A stretch of 64,000 bases of DNA, from NCBI GenBank assembly GCA_001442985.1, contig LDYB01000025.1, forward strand, positions 1-64,000. The letters are read 5' to 3'. Below, piece by piece: positions 49,339 through 58,612 of the stretch (position 1 is the first letter of the stretch; the number at the start of each line of letters is the position of its first letter). The DNA comes from Armatimonadetes bacterium DC (GTDB lineage: Bacteria; Armatimonadota; Fimbriimonadia; Fimbriimonadales; GBS-DC). The notes under the pieces are model-generated. The model was not told the DNA's origin. It did not search any database and saw nothing but the letters and a program-made list of their open reading frames with translations. A program made the position numbers and the translations under genes.

Positions 49339-50909
49339 GCGTTTTTGCGCAACACGCGCCCCGCACGCACGCCCGTATACTGCCCGTCGCGCAGCGTCCA
49401 GCGCCCGTTAATCAGCAGGTGAACCACCCCTTCCGAAAGGCGGTGGGGGTCTTGAAAGGTGGCGTGGTCTCTAATGCGCCCGAAATCGAACACCACAATA
49501 TCGGCGTAGGCGCCTGGTTTCAGCACGCCTCTATCGGTCAGTCCCAGCCGCGCCGCGGGCAACCCCGTCATCTTGAGAATCGCTGTCTCCAGCGGCATCA
49601 GTCCCTGTTCGCGGACATAGCGCCCCAGCACGCGGGGGAAAGTGCCGTAACTGCGCGGATGGGGGCGCTCCTCTTTGTGGCGTTCCGGGTCGTACCCCAA
49701 GCCATCGGAGCCGACCATCGTCAGAGGATACTGAAGCACCGTGAGCATATCCTCTTCCGACATATTGAACCATGCGACGCCCACATGCCCGCCGCCCTCC
49801 ACCAGCAGATCCAGCACCGTCTCTTCCGGGGACTTACCCAGTTGACGCGCGGCTTCGGCGAGGGTTCGCCCCTGCAGTTCGCGTCGCGGCGGGAAGGAGC
49901 CTATCACCGCGCGTTCCCAATCAAAAGTGCGCGAACGCATTGCCTGCAAAATGTGTTCACGGCTGTCGGGCGCTTGCAGCCGCTGAAGAATCTCGCTCGG
50001 TTCCCCCTCCAGCGCCCAGTCGGGCAGGCACACCGTTGCCAGCGAGGTTTGATACGCCGTGTAGGGGTACACATCCAGCATCACATCCAGCCCGCCTTTG
50101 ACCGCTTCCGAGACGCGCTGGAGCGTCTGATGGACTTTGCCCCAGTTCGCCTCGCCTTCCGCCTTATGATGTGAGAGTTGAAGCGGAATTTCTGCCTGCT
50201 CCGCAATCTGGATGGCTTCCTCTACACACTCCACCAGAAAGTCGCCCTCACTGCGCAGGTGGGTCGCGTAGAACCCGCCGTATTCGCTGGCAATGCGCGC
50301 CAGCGCCACGATTTCAGGCGGCTCGGCGTAAGCGTTTGGCACATATTCCAGCCCCGTGGTGAAGCCAAACGCCCCCGCCTCCATACAGGCGCGCACCTCC
50401 TCCTGCATCTGGCGCAGTTCCGAGTCGGTAGGGGCGCGTTTGGCAAAGCCCATCACCTTTTTGCGAAGCGTGCCGTGCCCACACAGCGGTACATAGTTCG
50501 TGCCCAATCCCAGGTCATCCAGAATCTGGAGATATTCACGCATGGAGCGCCATGTAATCTCCACGCCATAGGGCTTGAGCCAGCGCTGCTCCTGACGGAA
50601 CCGCTCGGAGTTGTCAATTTGCCCTATGCAAAGCCCGCAGTTGCCGCCGACCTGTGTGCCGACGCCCTGATACAGCATGCTGATCTGTTCAGGGTGGTGA
50701 TTGAGCGAGAAGTCGGCGTGCGTGTGGATATCGATAAACGCAGGCGCGACGCATAGCCCTTCAACCGAAACCTCCTGAGCGCCGTGCCACTCTTCCAGCT
50801 CACCGATGGCTACAATGCGCTCATCGGTGATGGCGACATCGGCGCAAAAGCCAGGATTGCCCAATCCGTCATAAACGACGCCGCCGCGCAAGAGAATATC
50901 GCAATGCAT
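49335..50909 (-). CDS. N-acyl-D-amino-acid deacylase (amidohydrolase)
   Basis: 524 residues, the size of D-aminoacylases. Metal motifs: FIDIHTHADFSL (HxH), the Cys of GGNCGLCIG that bridges metal in this family, HLRSEGD, QLSHHKAEG, and MVGSDGLG with the catalytic Asp. The C-terminal composite domain has GVLKPGAYADIVVFD. It releases D-amino acids from N-acyl forms, possibly recycling peptidoglycan-derived compounds. A minus-strand TATCCT (50917-50922) lies seven nt before ATG 50909, suggesting a leaderless message of its own. Confidence 0.9.
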   Translation of the reverse strand: MHCDILLRGGVVYDGLGNPGFCADVAITDERIVAIGELEEWHGAQEVSVEGLCVAPAFIDIHTHADFSLNHHPEQISMLYQGVGTQVGGNCGLCIGQIDNSERFRQEQRWLKPYGVEITWRSMREYLQILDDLGLGTNYVPLCGHGTLRKKVMGFAKRAPTDSELRQMQEEVRACMEAGAFGFTTGLEYVPNAYAEPPEIVALARIASEYGGFYATHLRSEGDFLVECVEEAIQIAEQAEIPLQLSHHKAEGEANWGKVHQTLQRVSEAVKGGLDVMLDVYPYTAYQTSLATVCLPDWALEGEPSEILQRLQAPDSREHILQAMRSRTFDWERAVIGSFPPRRELQGRTLAEAARQLGKSPEETVLDLLVEGGGHVGVAWFNMSEEDMLTVLQYPLTMVGSDGLGYDPERHKEERPHPRSYGTFPRVLGRYVREQGLMPLETAILKMTGLPAARLGLTDRGVLKPGAYADIVVFDFGRIRDHATFQDPHRLSEGVVHLLINGRWTLRDGQYTGVRAGRVLRKNA

Positions 50910-50927
50910 GCCGATAAGGATACCCGT

Positions 50928-52178
50928 TTACTTCACATCGCCGTTTGGGGGCAGTCCACAGAAGAGGCGGTCATACGCTGTGAGCAGCACCTGCTCGCTC
51001 CGCTCCCAGCTGAGGCACTCCAGAAAGCGTTTGCGCCCGTATTCGCTCATCGCCTTGCGCCGCGCCTCGTCATGGAGCAGCTCCAGAATCGTATCCCCAA
51101 ACGACTCGGGGCGGTCATCGGGCGGGGAAATCAGCGCCTCCTGAGCCGACCACTTGTTCTCGATGCTTTTTGTGGCGACAATCGGCAATCCCACCGCCAT
51201 GAACTCGATAATCTTATTCATCGTGGAGCGGGCGGTGTAAGAGTTGTCGGGGTCGCTGGCGACGCCCACATCGGCGGTAGAGAGGTAGCGCAGGAGCAGC
51301 TCACGCTCGCGGATGAAGCCTGTGAAGGTGATATATTCGTCCATCCCCAGGTCATGGCTCAGCCGCTTCACCTCCTCGAGGCAGTCGCCTGAGCCAATCG
51401 CGACGAAATGCACATCGGTATAGCCGCGTGTATGCACAATATGGTGCGCCGCGCGCACGAAGATGTCTGTGCCGTCCTGCGGTCCCATAATCCCCAGATA
51501 GCACACCAGATGCTTTTTGCCCTTTTTGAAGGCGGGTTCGGGTTCCACAGGATAAAACTCGGAGGCGCGTGGACCGCTGCGAACAATCACAATCTTTTCG
51601 GGGCGCGCCCGACCCCGCTGCAGCGCGTTCTGGCGGTACGACTCGTTCATCTCGATAATCATATCCGCCAGCTGATAGGAGCGCCGTTCAAACAGCACCT
51701 GCAGGTGATAGAATAGCCCCCGCTTTTTGAAGCGCACCTCATAGAGTTCGGGGCAGAGGTCGCGATGCTCGTAGACGAACTTTTTGCCGCGCAGCTTGTA
51801 ATACAGCCCCAGCGGCCAGAAAATATCGAGCGGGTTGCCCACATGGAACACATCGAAGCCCTGCTCTTTTTCGACGCGGCGGCTGAGGCGGAAGGTATGC
51901 CACAGACAGTAGAACGCCTCCCGAATAAAGTTGCCGACACTGTGGGTTGGGGGCAGCATCGGGTAGCGATAGAGGTGAATCCCTTCCAGTTCACAGTATT
52001 CGGGGTCTTCAGGGGGGCGTGGTGAGATGACCGAGACATGGTAGCCTGCCCGCCTGAGCGAGGTGGCGACCTGCCACATGCGACGATCGTGGGGCACGGG
52101 CAGATTCTCCAGCACAAGCAACACGCGCCGTGCCTGCCCTGTCTCCCCTACCTGCGGCGTTGAATGACCTGTTAACAT
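50928..52178 (-). CDS. Glycosyltransferase family 4 (copy 2 of a paralog pair)
   Basis: 416 residues, GT-B fold. The N-terminal domain has RVLLVLENLPVPHDRRMWQ and HVGNPLDIFWPLG. The C-terminal donor domain has GIMGPQDGTDIFVRAAH, the VGVASDPDN segment and STMNKIIEFMAVGLPIVAT with the acidic residue of the E-x7-E region. The end FLECLSWERSEQVL matches the paralog at 53380. ATG 52178 overlaps the stop of the preceding glycosyltransferase by 7 nt. It probably adds a sugar from a nucleotide donor to an exopolysaccharide repeat unit; donor unknown. A longer frame to 52439 is a shadow. Confidence 0.9.
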   Translation of the reverse strand: MLTGHSTPQVGETGQARRVLLVLENLPVPHDRRMWQVATSLRRAGYHVSVISPRPPEDPEYCELEGIHLYRYPMLPPTHSVGNFIREAFYCLWHTFRLSRRVEKEQGFDVFHVGNPLDIFWPLGLYYKLRGKKFVYEHRDLCPELYEVRFKKRGLFYHLQVLFERRSYQLADMIIEMNESYRQNALQRGRARPEKIVIVRSGPRASEFYPVEPEPAFKKGKKHLVCYLGIMGPQDGTDIFVRAAHHIVHTRGYTDVHFVAIGSGDCLEEVKRLSHDLGMDEYITFTGFIRERELLLRYLSTADVGVASDPDNSYTARSTMNKIIEFMAVGLPIVATKSIENKWSAQEALISPPDDRPESFGDTILELLHDEARRKAMSEYGRKRFLECLSWERSEQVLLTAYDRLFCGLPPNGDVK

Positions 52179-53368
52179 GCCTGCTCCCGCACCTTTGCTG
52201 TGGGCGCGTCCTCCACCAGACCCATCTGCTGGCACACCTGATAAGCATGCTGGCGAATGGAGTACCGCTCGGCGGTGCGTCGGGCTTCTGTGCCCAGACG
52301 CTCGCGCTCGTGGTATGCCCGCTCCAGCAGCTGTGCCAGCTGGGCAGGATCGCGCTCCAAAAGGACATAACCGTTCTGGTCGTCTTTGACCACGCTGGGC
52401 ATGCCACCCACAGCGGTAACCACTGCCGGAAGCCCACATGCCATTGCTTCCAGCAGCGCCGTCGGTAGCCCTTCCCAGTGAGAGGTCAGTGTGAACACAT
52501 GCGCTTTGTGATAGTAGGCTATAATCGCCTCGCGTGGGATTAAACCCGTCATCTCCACACCCTCATGAACACCGTACTGCTCAATCCATGCTTTCACCTG
52601 CGCCTCCATCGGGTTGTAATCCTGTGAACCGCCGACCAGAATCAGTCGCGCCGTCGGCATGCGCTTGCGCAACTCGGCAAAACCTGCAATCAACAGATCC
52701 AGCCCTTTAGAGGCGTCTAATCTTCCTACGAACAAAATCGTGGGCGGTTCCCCAGCGCGCTCTCCTGGCGGCAGGTACTCTTCGGTCTCGATCCCCAGCG
52801 GGATGAAGTGGATTTTCTCGCGCTGTTCGGGGAAGCGGTTTGCGTAATACTCATAGTCTGCCGGGCTAATCACAAACACGCCCTGCGCACGCCGAATCAC
52901 GCGCGCTTCGGTACGGTAAAACCACGCGCGGAACCAGCGCCAGCGGAACAGCGGGTGGGTGGTCCACTTTTCAAAAAAGGCGGATTGCCCGTGGGTGTTG
53001 AAATAAAGCGGGTTCGGGAGGCGGAGAAACGCCAGCCCGTGTTCGGCACGCTGGATGTAAAACACCGTGTCTGGCTCCCAGTAGCGGGCACGATACGCTT
53101 TGAGCGCGCGCACGAAGCGATAGTTCAGCGGGATACGCGAGCGCTGCTGGCGTGCTTCGTCTACATACAGAATCGGCAGGAAGGGGCGCTCCACATCCTT
53201 GAGGCGCACCGTCGTCCACTCACCCAGCGGTGTCGCAGGGTTCAGGGTCAGCCCCACGATACGCAGTTCCACAGGGGCGTAGCGGGCGAAGTTCTTCACA
53301 TACTCCAGCACGCCCCCCATCGGGTAGCCCTGAAAATCCCCACTATACACCAGAGTGAGTCGCGCCAT
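52172..53368 (-). CDS. Glycosyltransferase family 4
   Basis: 398 residues. The N-terminal part has the acceptor-domain signature GDFQGYPMGGVLEYVKNFAR. The donor domain has ILFVGRLDASKGLDLLIAGF, LILVGG, and TSHWEGLPTALLEAMACGLPAVVT with the E-x7-E motif. A retaining GT-B enzyme of the cytoplasmic membrane face. It sits between the two paralogous glycosyltransferases and is not close to them in sequence. 11 nt after the upstream gene, so one operon. Confidence 0.92.
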   Translation of the reverse strand: MARLTLVYSGDFQGYPMGGVLEYVKNFARYAPVELRIVGLTLNPATPLGEWTTVRLKDVERPFLPILYVDEARQQRSRIPLNYRFVRALKAYRARYWEPDTVFYIQRAEHGLAFLRLPNPLYFNTHGQSAFFEKWTTHPLFRWRWFRAWFYRTEARVIRRAQGVFVISPADYEYYANRFPEQREKIHFIPLGIETEEYLPPGERAGEPPTILFVGRLDASKGLDLLIAGFAELRKRMPTARLILVGGSQDYNPMEAQVKAWIEQYGVHEGVEMTGLIPREAIIAYYHKAHVFTLTSHWEGLPTALLEAMACGLPAVVTAVGGMPSVVKDDQNGYVLLERDPAQLAQLLERAYHERERLGTEARRTAERYSIRQHAYQVCQQMGLVEDAPTAKVREQAC

Positions 53369-53379
53369 TGGAGCCTCCT

Positions 53380-54615
53380 CTACTTAACCTTCTCAGAGCG
53401 GCTTTGTGTCGCAGGCAGATGCCCCAGCAAGCGGTCATAAAATTCTATTAGTTTCTGCTTACTGTGTTCCCAGCTGAGGCACTCCAGAAACCGCTTCCGC
53501 CCAAACTCGCCCATGCGCTGGCGTCGTTCCGGGTCGTTCAGCAGCTCAAGAATCGCCTGCGCAAACGCGCGCTCATCGTTGTTGGCGACATACACCGCCG
53601 CCTCCTGCGCGGAATAGCGTGACTCTTTCAGGTCAAATGAGACAATCGGCAGCCCCACCGCCATATACTCAATCACCTTGTTCATGGTGGAGATATCGTT
53701 CAGCGGATTGAGCGGGTCAGGCGCCAGCGCAATGTCGGCGGTGCTGAAGTAGCGTAGCAACTCGTCGTCGGGGATGCGCCCTGTAAACTTCACATGGTCA
53801 GTGAGCTTCAGCGCTTCGCTCATCCTTACCAGGTCAGGATACATGTCGCCGCCGCCAATCAACACAAACAGGGTGTCATGGTGCCCGAAAGTGTAGACCA
53901 CATGGTGGATGGCACGCAACAGGTAGTCCACCCCGTCCTGCGCGCCCATCACGCCCAGATAGACCCCCATATATTTGTGTCCGCATTTGAGGGAAGGGTC
54001 AGGTTCCACGCGCTGGAAGCGGCTGGCAAGCGGACCGCTCCGCACCACCGCAATCTTTTCGGGTGGGATGCCGCCGCGCTCCATCGCCACGCGCCGATAC
54101 GACTCGTTGGGGGCAATCACGCCATCCGCCGTGCGGTAGGTCTGTTTTTCCAGCCACAGCAAGCCCCTGTGCAGGATGCCACGCCGCCCGAAGCGCGACT
54201 CGTACAACTCGGGGCAAAGGTCGTGCTGGTCAAACACGAACTTTACCCCTTTCCGTTTGTACCAGCGCCCGATGGTCCAGAAGGTATCGGGCGGATTGCA
54301 GGTATGAATCACATCGATGCCGCGCTCCTTCCAGACACGGCGCGTCAAACGCCATGTCTGCAGCCAGCAGTAGATGAACTCATAAAAGAAGCTCACCACG
54401 CTTTTGGTGGGTGGGGGCATCGGGTAGCGGTAGAGGTGAACTCCTTCTAACTCTAAATACTCTGGCTCCCCGTCAGGGCGTGGGGAGATGACCGAAACCT
54501 CATAGCCTGCCTCCGTCAGCGCCAGCGATTCCAACCATACCCGCCGATCCATCGGCACAGGCAGGTTCTCCACCAGGATCAGGATTCTCCCTTTGCACTT
54601 ACCAGTAGAGTCCAA
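53380..54615 (-). CDS. Glycosyltransferase family 4 (copy 1 of a paralog pair)
   Basis: 411 residues from TTG 54615, chosen because AAGAGG ends eight nt upstream; GTG 54624 would lie at that site itself. RILILVENLPVPMDRRVWLES, FDQHDLCPELYE, VYLGVMGAQDGVDYLLRAIHH, ISTMNKVIEYMAVGLPIVSF and FLECLSWEHSKQKL all correspond to the gene at 50928, so the two arose by duplication. GT-B retaining enzyme of polysaccharide synthesis. Its start overlaps the end of the dehydrogenase gene by about 17 nt. Confidence 0.9.
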   Translation of the reverse strand: MDSTGKCKGRILILVENLPVPMDRRVWLESLALTEAGYEVSVISPRPDGEPEYLELEGVHLYRYPMPPPTKSVVSFFYEFIYCWLQTWRLTRRVWKERGIDVIHTCNPPDTFWTIGRWYKRKGVKFVFDQHDLCPELYESRFGRRGILHRGLLWLEKQTYRTADGVIAPNESYRRVAMERGGIPPEKIAVVRSGPLASRFQRVEPDPSLKCGHKYMGVYLGVMGAQDGVDYLLRAIHHVVYTFGHHDTLFVLIGGGDMYPDLVRMSEALKLTDHVKFTGRIPDDELLRYFSTADIALAPDPLNPLNDISTMNKVIEYMAVGLPIVSFDLKESRYSAQEAAVYVANNDERAFAQAILELLNDPERRQRMGEFGRKRFLECLSWEHSKQKLIEFYDRLLGHLPATQSRSEKVK

Positions 54616-55915
54616 TGTACTCACCTCTTATTTGGTCAGGATGGAAGGCGCGGGCTAAGTCTACTACGACCTGCCCTTCCCGCACCTTTGCCGGAAGGCT
54701 TTCGCGCAAGTCGGCGGAGAGATGCCCGATAATCAGCAACTCCGCGTGCTGGACCACTTCATCCGCGTTTTCGCGCAGAATTTCGCGAATATGCGGGATT
54801 TCGCGCTCAATATAGGCTTTATTGGAGCCATGCAGCGCGGCATAGCACACATTCGGGTCATGAATCAGCAGCTTGTAGCCTTTGCCGATGAGCTGTTCTG
54901 CCAGTTCCACCAGCGGGCTTTCACGCAGGTCGTCGGTACCTGGTTTAAACGAAAGCCCAAAAAGCCCGATTCGGCGCTTGCGCTGGCGTGCCACCAGCTT
55001 GACCGTCTGTTCGATCTGCAGGCGGTTGCTGGGCAGCACGCTTTCCAGCATCGGCAGAGCGACATCGTTGGAACGAGCGCGATAGGTGAGCGCCCGCAAA
55101 TCTTTCGGCAAGCATGAACCGCCAAACGCGAAGCCAGGAGTCAGGTAGCGTGCCGAGATGTTCAACTTGGTATCAGCGCAAAAGATGCGCATCACCTCGT
55201 GGCTGTCCACGCCTTCCGCTTTACACAGCATGCCAATTTCGTTTGCAAAGGTGATTTTAACCGCGTGGAAGGCGTTGCAGGCATACTTAATCATCTCCGC
55301 CGTGCGGATGTTGGTCAGAAAGAGCTGCGCTTTGACGCTCTCATAGAGTTGGGCAATCGTCTCAGCGTCTTCAGGGCGGTGTGCGCCCACAATCGTGAAG
55401 GGAGGATCGTAAAAGTCGGCAATCGCGCTCCCCTCGCGCAGAAACTCCGGGTTGACGCCCAGACCGAACCCCTCGTTCACACGCTTGCCTGATGCCTCTT
55501 CCAGAATAGGTAGCACAATCTCTTCGGTGGTGCCGGGGAGAACGGTACTGCGCACTACGACAATATGATAGGCATCCTTCTGGCGCAGTGCCTGCCCGAT
55601 TTGTTCCGCAACGCGCTCCAGATAGGTGGTCGTCAGGTCGCCGTTTTCTTTGCTGGGCGTGCCGACACAAATCAGCGAGAGGTCCGACTCGCGAACCGCT
55701 TCCTCTGTCGAGTCGGTAACGCGCAGGCGTCCTGAGCGGATTCCCTCCTGTAAGAAAGGCTCCAGATTGGCTTCCACAATCGGGGCACGTCCTTCCTGAA
55801 TCAGCCTCAGTTTATAGGGGTCCACATCCACCCCTATCACGGAGTGCCCCTCTCTGGCGAAGCACGCAGAAGTGACCGCGCCCACATAGCCCAGCCCAAA
55901 GACGCTTACTCTCAT
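54599..55915 (-). CDS. GDP-mannose 6-dehydrogenase-like nucleotide-sugar dehydrogenase
   Basis: 438 residues. NAD site FGLGYVGAVTSACFAREGHSVIGVD, ICVGTPSKENGDL, VVVRSTVLPGTTEEIV, NPEFLREGSA, catalytic Cys in PGFAFGGSCLPKDLRALTYRA, and FKPGTDDLRESPLVELAEQLIGKGY. These stretches are closer to my memory of AlgD (GDP-mannose dehydrogenase) than to UDP-glucose dehydrogenases. The other dehydrogenase at 57275 is clearly the UDP-glucose type. It would oxidise GDP-mannose to GDP-mannuronate in the cytoplasm. First gene of a four-gene minus-strand glycan operon with a TATAAT upstream. A UDP-sugar substrate remains possible. Confidence 0.85.
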   Translation of the reverse strand: MRVSVFGLGYVGAVTSACFAREGHSVIGVDVDPYKLRLIQEGRAPIVEANLEPFLQEGIRSGRLRVTDSTEEAVRESDLSLICVGTPSKENGDLTTTYLERVAEQIGQALRQKDAYHIVVVRSTVLPGTTEEIVLPILEEASGKRVNEGFGLGVNPEFLREGSAIADFYDPPFTIVGAHRPEDAETIAQLYESVKAQLFLTNIRTAEMIKYACNAFHAVKITFANEIGMLCKAEGVDSHEVMRIFCADTKLNISARYLTPGFAFGGSCLPKDLRALTYRARSNDVALPMLESVLPSNRLQIEQTVKLVARQRKRRIGLFGLSFKPGTDDLRESPLVELAEQLIGKGYKLLIHDPNVCYAALHGSNKAYIEREIPHIREILRENADEVVQHAELLIIGHLSADLRESLPAKVREGQVVVDLARAFHPDQIRGEYIGLYW

Positions 55916-55956
55916 CAGCCTGTCCCTCTAACGGGGTTGTTCCACATCTCGATCAT

Positions 55957-55962
55957 ATTATA
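55957..55962 (-). promoter_or_regulatory. -10 box of the glycosyltransferase operon
   Basis: TATAAT on the minus strand in the context GGGCTATAATAT, 41 nt before ATG 55915. Shine-Dalgarno GAGGGA follows in the leader. Confidence 0.6.
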
Positions 55963-55987
55963 GCCCATTTCTATGCCAGGTGGGATA

Positions 55988-57172
55988 CTACCCCCATCGC
56001 CCGACGCGGCGATGTAAAACGATTCGGTTACGCTGACGCGCCGTGTGCCGTCGCCATGCCAGGATTCCCAGCACGCCCATCGGTACCAGCGCCGCCCACA
56101 CTGAGGCATAGGTGGCAGAGCGTACTTCCACCGCACTGAGCGTCCGCAAGGGAACCCGATAAACAATCCGCTCGCCCTGCTTAAGCACGAGCCACCCTGC
56201 AGGTTGGTTTTGAGCCACAGGCGCCTGCAAGGGTGAAAAGGTGAGCGCCCATTGATAGTGATGGCGCTGTGAAGCGGGCACAACCCAGTAGGCAGGCTGG
56301 GCTAATCCCACAGGCGCGTTTGCCTGTCGTCCATGCGCTACAGGCGCGTGCCCAACAACCATGTCAACCGTGCCGTATTCCAGCGGTACCCATGCGTTGA
56401 AGCCGTATTCCATCAGTGCAATCGTGTCCTGCTCGCGCTGGGGGCTGTTCAGCACGATAGCAATCAGCCGGCGCCCCTCCTTGCTGGCAGAGCCTGCGAA
56501 GCAGAACCCTGCAGGGCGTGTGTAGCCCGTCTTGATGCCCTCAGCGTAGGGGTACATCTGCAGGAATCTGGCTTTGTTCACCATCCAGAGGTCTTCCTGA
56601 TTCAACGAGCGCTGGACGATATGATAGCGCTGCTGCACGATGGTGCGCAGGGTTTCGTTCTCCATAAAGGCACGCGCGATCAGGGCGAGATCATAGGCAG
56701 TGGAGTAGTGATTTGGCTCGTGCAAGCCGTGGGGATTGGTGAAATGCGTGTTTTTTGCGCCCAGCGCCTGTGCTTTTTCGTTCATCATGCGGGCAAACTG
56801 CTCCACCGAGCCCCCTACATGCTCGGCTAACGCCACCGCTGCGTCGTTGGCAGAGCGGAGTAAAAGCGCATAGAGCAAATCCCGTACAGAAACCTGTTCG
56901 CCCTCCTTGAGGTGCATCGAACTGGCAGGCGTCTCCACCGCGCGTTTGGAGGCGGTCACGATGTCGTCCAGCGCGGCATGCTCCATCACTACCAGCGCCG
57001 TCATCATTTTGGTGAGGCTGGCAGGGGGTAGACGCAGATGCGCGTTTTTTGCGTAAAGCACCTGACCCGTGCGGGCTTCCAGCAGTACCGCGCTTTTTGC
57101 CTGTATTGGGAGGTTCTGGCTCCACGCCGCCAGAGCCAGCAGCCAGAGCCACGCTCCGCTCAGCCATCGCAT
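55988..57172 (-). CDS. D-alanyl-D-alanine carboxypeptidase (peptidase S11)
   Basis: 394 residues. Signal peptide WLSGAWLWLLALAAWSQ. Penicillin-binding motifs: S52-L-T-K55 in PPASLTKMMTA, SxN in RSANDAAVALAEHVGG (107-109), and KTG in AEGIKTGYTRPAGFCFAG. A C-terminal domain follows, then a transmembrane anchor VWAALVPMGVLGILAW before a basic tail. It trims the pentapeptide of peptidoglycan in the periplasm. The start at ATG 57172 gives a good signal peptide; a GTG at 57220 would add 16 residues without signal character. Divergent from the UDP-glucose dehydrogenase gene. Confidence 0.92.
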   Translation of the reverse strand: MRWLSGAWLWLLALAAWSQNLPIQAKSAVLLEARTGQVLYAKNAHLRLPPASLTKMMTALVVMEHAALDDIVTASKRAVETPASSMHLKEGEQVSVRDLLYALLLRSANDAAVALAEHVGGSVEQFARMMNEKAQALGAKNTHFTNPHGLHEPNHYSTAYDLALIARAFMENETLRTIVQQRYHIVQRSLNQEDLWMVNKARFLQMYPYAEGIKTGYTRPAGFCFAGSASKEGRRLIAIVLNSPQREQDTIALMEYGFNAWVPLEYGTVDMVVGHAPVAHGRQANAPVGLAQPAYWVVPASQRHHYQWALTFSPLQAPVAQNQPAGWLVLKQGERIVYRVPLRTLSAVEVRSATYASVWAALVPMGVLGILAWRRHTARQRNRIVLHRRVGRWG

Positions 57173-57274
57173 AAGGTTGGGGTTTAACACAACGAAGCAA
57201 TCTCCTGCTATCAGGTACACTATGGGTACAGAGTTGGCTTGCCTCTAACCGATAATTGTCCGAGAGGAGATGCC

Positions 57275-58594
57275 ATGAAAATCGCGGTCGCTGGAGCAGG
57301 CTATGTGGGGTTAGTAACGGGGGTCGTGTTTGCGGACCTCGGCAACGAAGTCATCTGTGTTGACATAGACCCCGCCAAAGTGGACGCCATTAACAAGGGG
57401 CGTGCGCCGATTTATGAGCCAGGGCTGGACGAAATGCTCCAGCGTAATCTGGAAGAGGGGCGCCTTCGCGCCACAACGGATCTGGCAGCTGCTGTGCGCG
57501 AATCAGAGGTGATTTTCATCACCGTTGGCACTCCTCCTACCGAAAATGGTGAACCCGACCTGAAGTATGTGGACGAAGTGGCGCGGGTGATTGGCGAATC
57601 GCTGAATGGCTATAAGATTATCGTCAACAAGTCCACCGTGCCGGTGGGCACAGGCGACCGGGTGCGGCGCATTATTGAGCAGTATCGCCGCGAGCCACAC
57701 GAGTTTGATGTCGTATCGAATCCTGAATTTTTACGCGAGGGCTCCGCTGTCCACGACACGCTTTATCCGGAGCGTATCGTGATTGGCACGGATAACCCCC
57801 GCGCGGCGATGAAGATTGTGGAACTCTATGCCCCCCTGGAGCGCCCGATGCTGATTACGAACCTGCCCACTGCCGAGGTGATTAAGTATGCCTCTAACAC
57901 CTTCCTTGCGCTCAAGATTTCGTACATTAATGCAATTGCAGACCTGTGTGAGCGTGTGGGTGCGGATGTGGTGCAGGTCGCCAAGGCGATGGGCTACGAC
58001 TCGCGCATTGGTCCGCACTTTTTGCAGGCGGGTCTGGGATTTGGCGGCTCTTGTTTCCCCAAAGATGTGAAGGCGTTCGCACACAGCGTGGAGCGTTATG
58101 GGCTGGATCCAACCCTGTATCAGACGATTCTGGCGATTAATGATGCCCGCCCGCGCCAGTTTGTGCAGCGCATCAGCGAGCGTTTGGGCGGACTGCAAGG
58201 AAAGACCATCGGGTTGCTGGGGCTGGCATTCAAACCAAACACCGACGATATACGCGAGGCGCGCTCCATCGAGATTATTCGATACCTCCTGCAGGAAGGA
58301 GCCGCCGTGCGGGCTTACGACCCCGTGGCGATGCCGAACATGCAGGCGCTTTATCCGCACATCACTTATTGTCGCAACGCTTACGAGGTTGCCGAAGGCG
58401 CCGACGCCCTGGCGCTGGTTACCGAGTGGAACGAGTTCAAGCAGCTTAACTTTGAGCGCATCAAAAGCCTGATGCGCCAGCCCAATCTGTTTGATGGGCG
58501 CAACCTGTACGACCCTCAGCGCATGCGCAAACTGGGATTTTACTACTACGGCGTTGGGCGTGGGGAAGCAAACCAGCACGAAAATGGGCTATAA
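57275..58594 (+). CDS. ugd: UDP-glucose 6-dehydrogenase
   Basis: 439 residues. MKIAVAGAGYVGLVTGVVFADLGNEVICVDID (NAD site), FITVGTPPTENGEPDL, VNKSTVPVGTGDRVR, SNPEFLREGSAVHD, catalytic Cys in GLGFGGSCFPKDVKAF, and LAFKPNTDDIREARSIEII. It makes UDP-glucuronate, the substrate of the UDP-glucuronate decarboxylase encoded at 61380. ATG 57275 has AGAGGAG seven nt upstream. It may share transcription with the unknown gene downstream, although that one has its own TATAAT. Confidence 0.95.
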   Translation: MKIAVAGAGYVGLVTGVVFADLGNEVICVDIDPAKVDAINKGRAPIYEPGLDEMLQRNLEEGRLRATTDLAAAVRESEVIFITVGTPPTENGEPDLKYVDEVARVIGESLNGYKIIVNKSTVPVGTGDRVRRIIEQYRREPHEFDVVSNPEFLREGSAVHDTLYPERIVIGTDNPRAAMKIVELYAPLERPMLITNLPTAEVIKYASNTFLALKISYINAIADLCERVGADVVQVAKAMGYDSRIGPHFLQAGLGFGGSCFPKDVKAFAHSVERYGLDPTLYQTILAINDARPRQFVQRISERLGGLQGKTIGLLGLAFKPNTDDIREARSIEIIRYLLQEGAAVRAYDPVAMPNMQALYPHITYCRNAYEVAEGADALALVTEWNEFKQLNFERIKSLMRQPNLFDGRNLYDPQRMRKLGFYYYGVGRGEANQHENGL

Positions 58595-58595
58595 T
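58590..58595 (+). promoter_or_regulatory. -10 box of the unknown glycan-cluster gene
   Basis: TATAAT overlapping the end of ugd, 17 nt before ATG 58613. GGAGAG lies between, so the leader would be only about ten nt. Confidence 0.45.
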
Positions 58596-58612
58596 TGCTC
58601 TGGAGAGACGCA

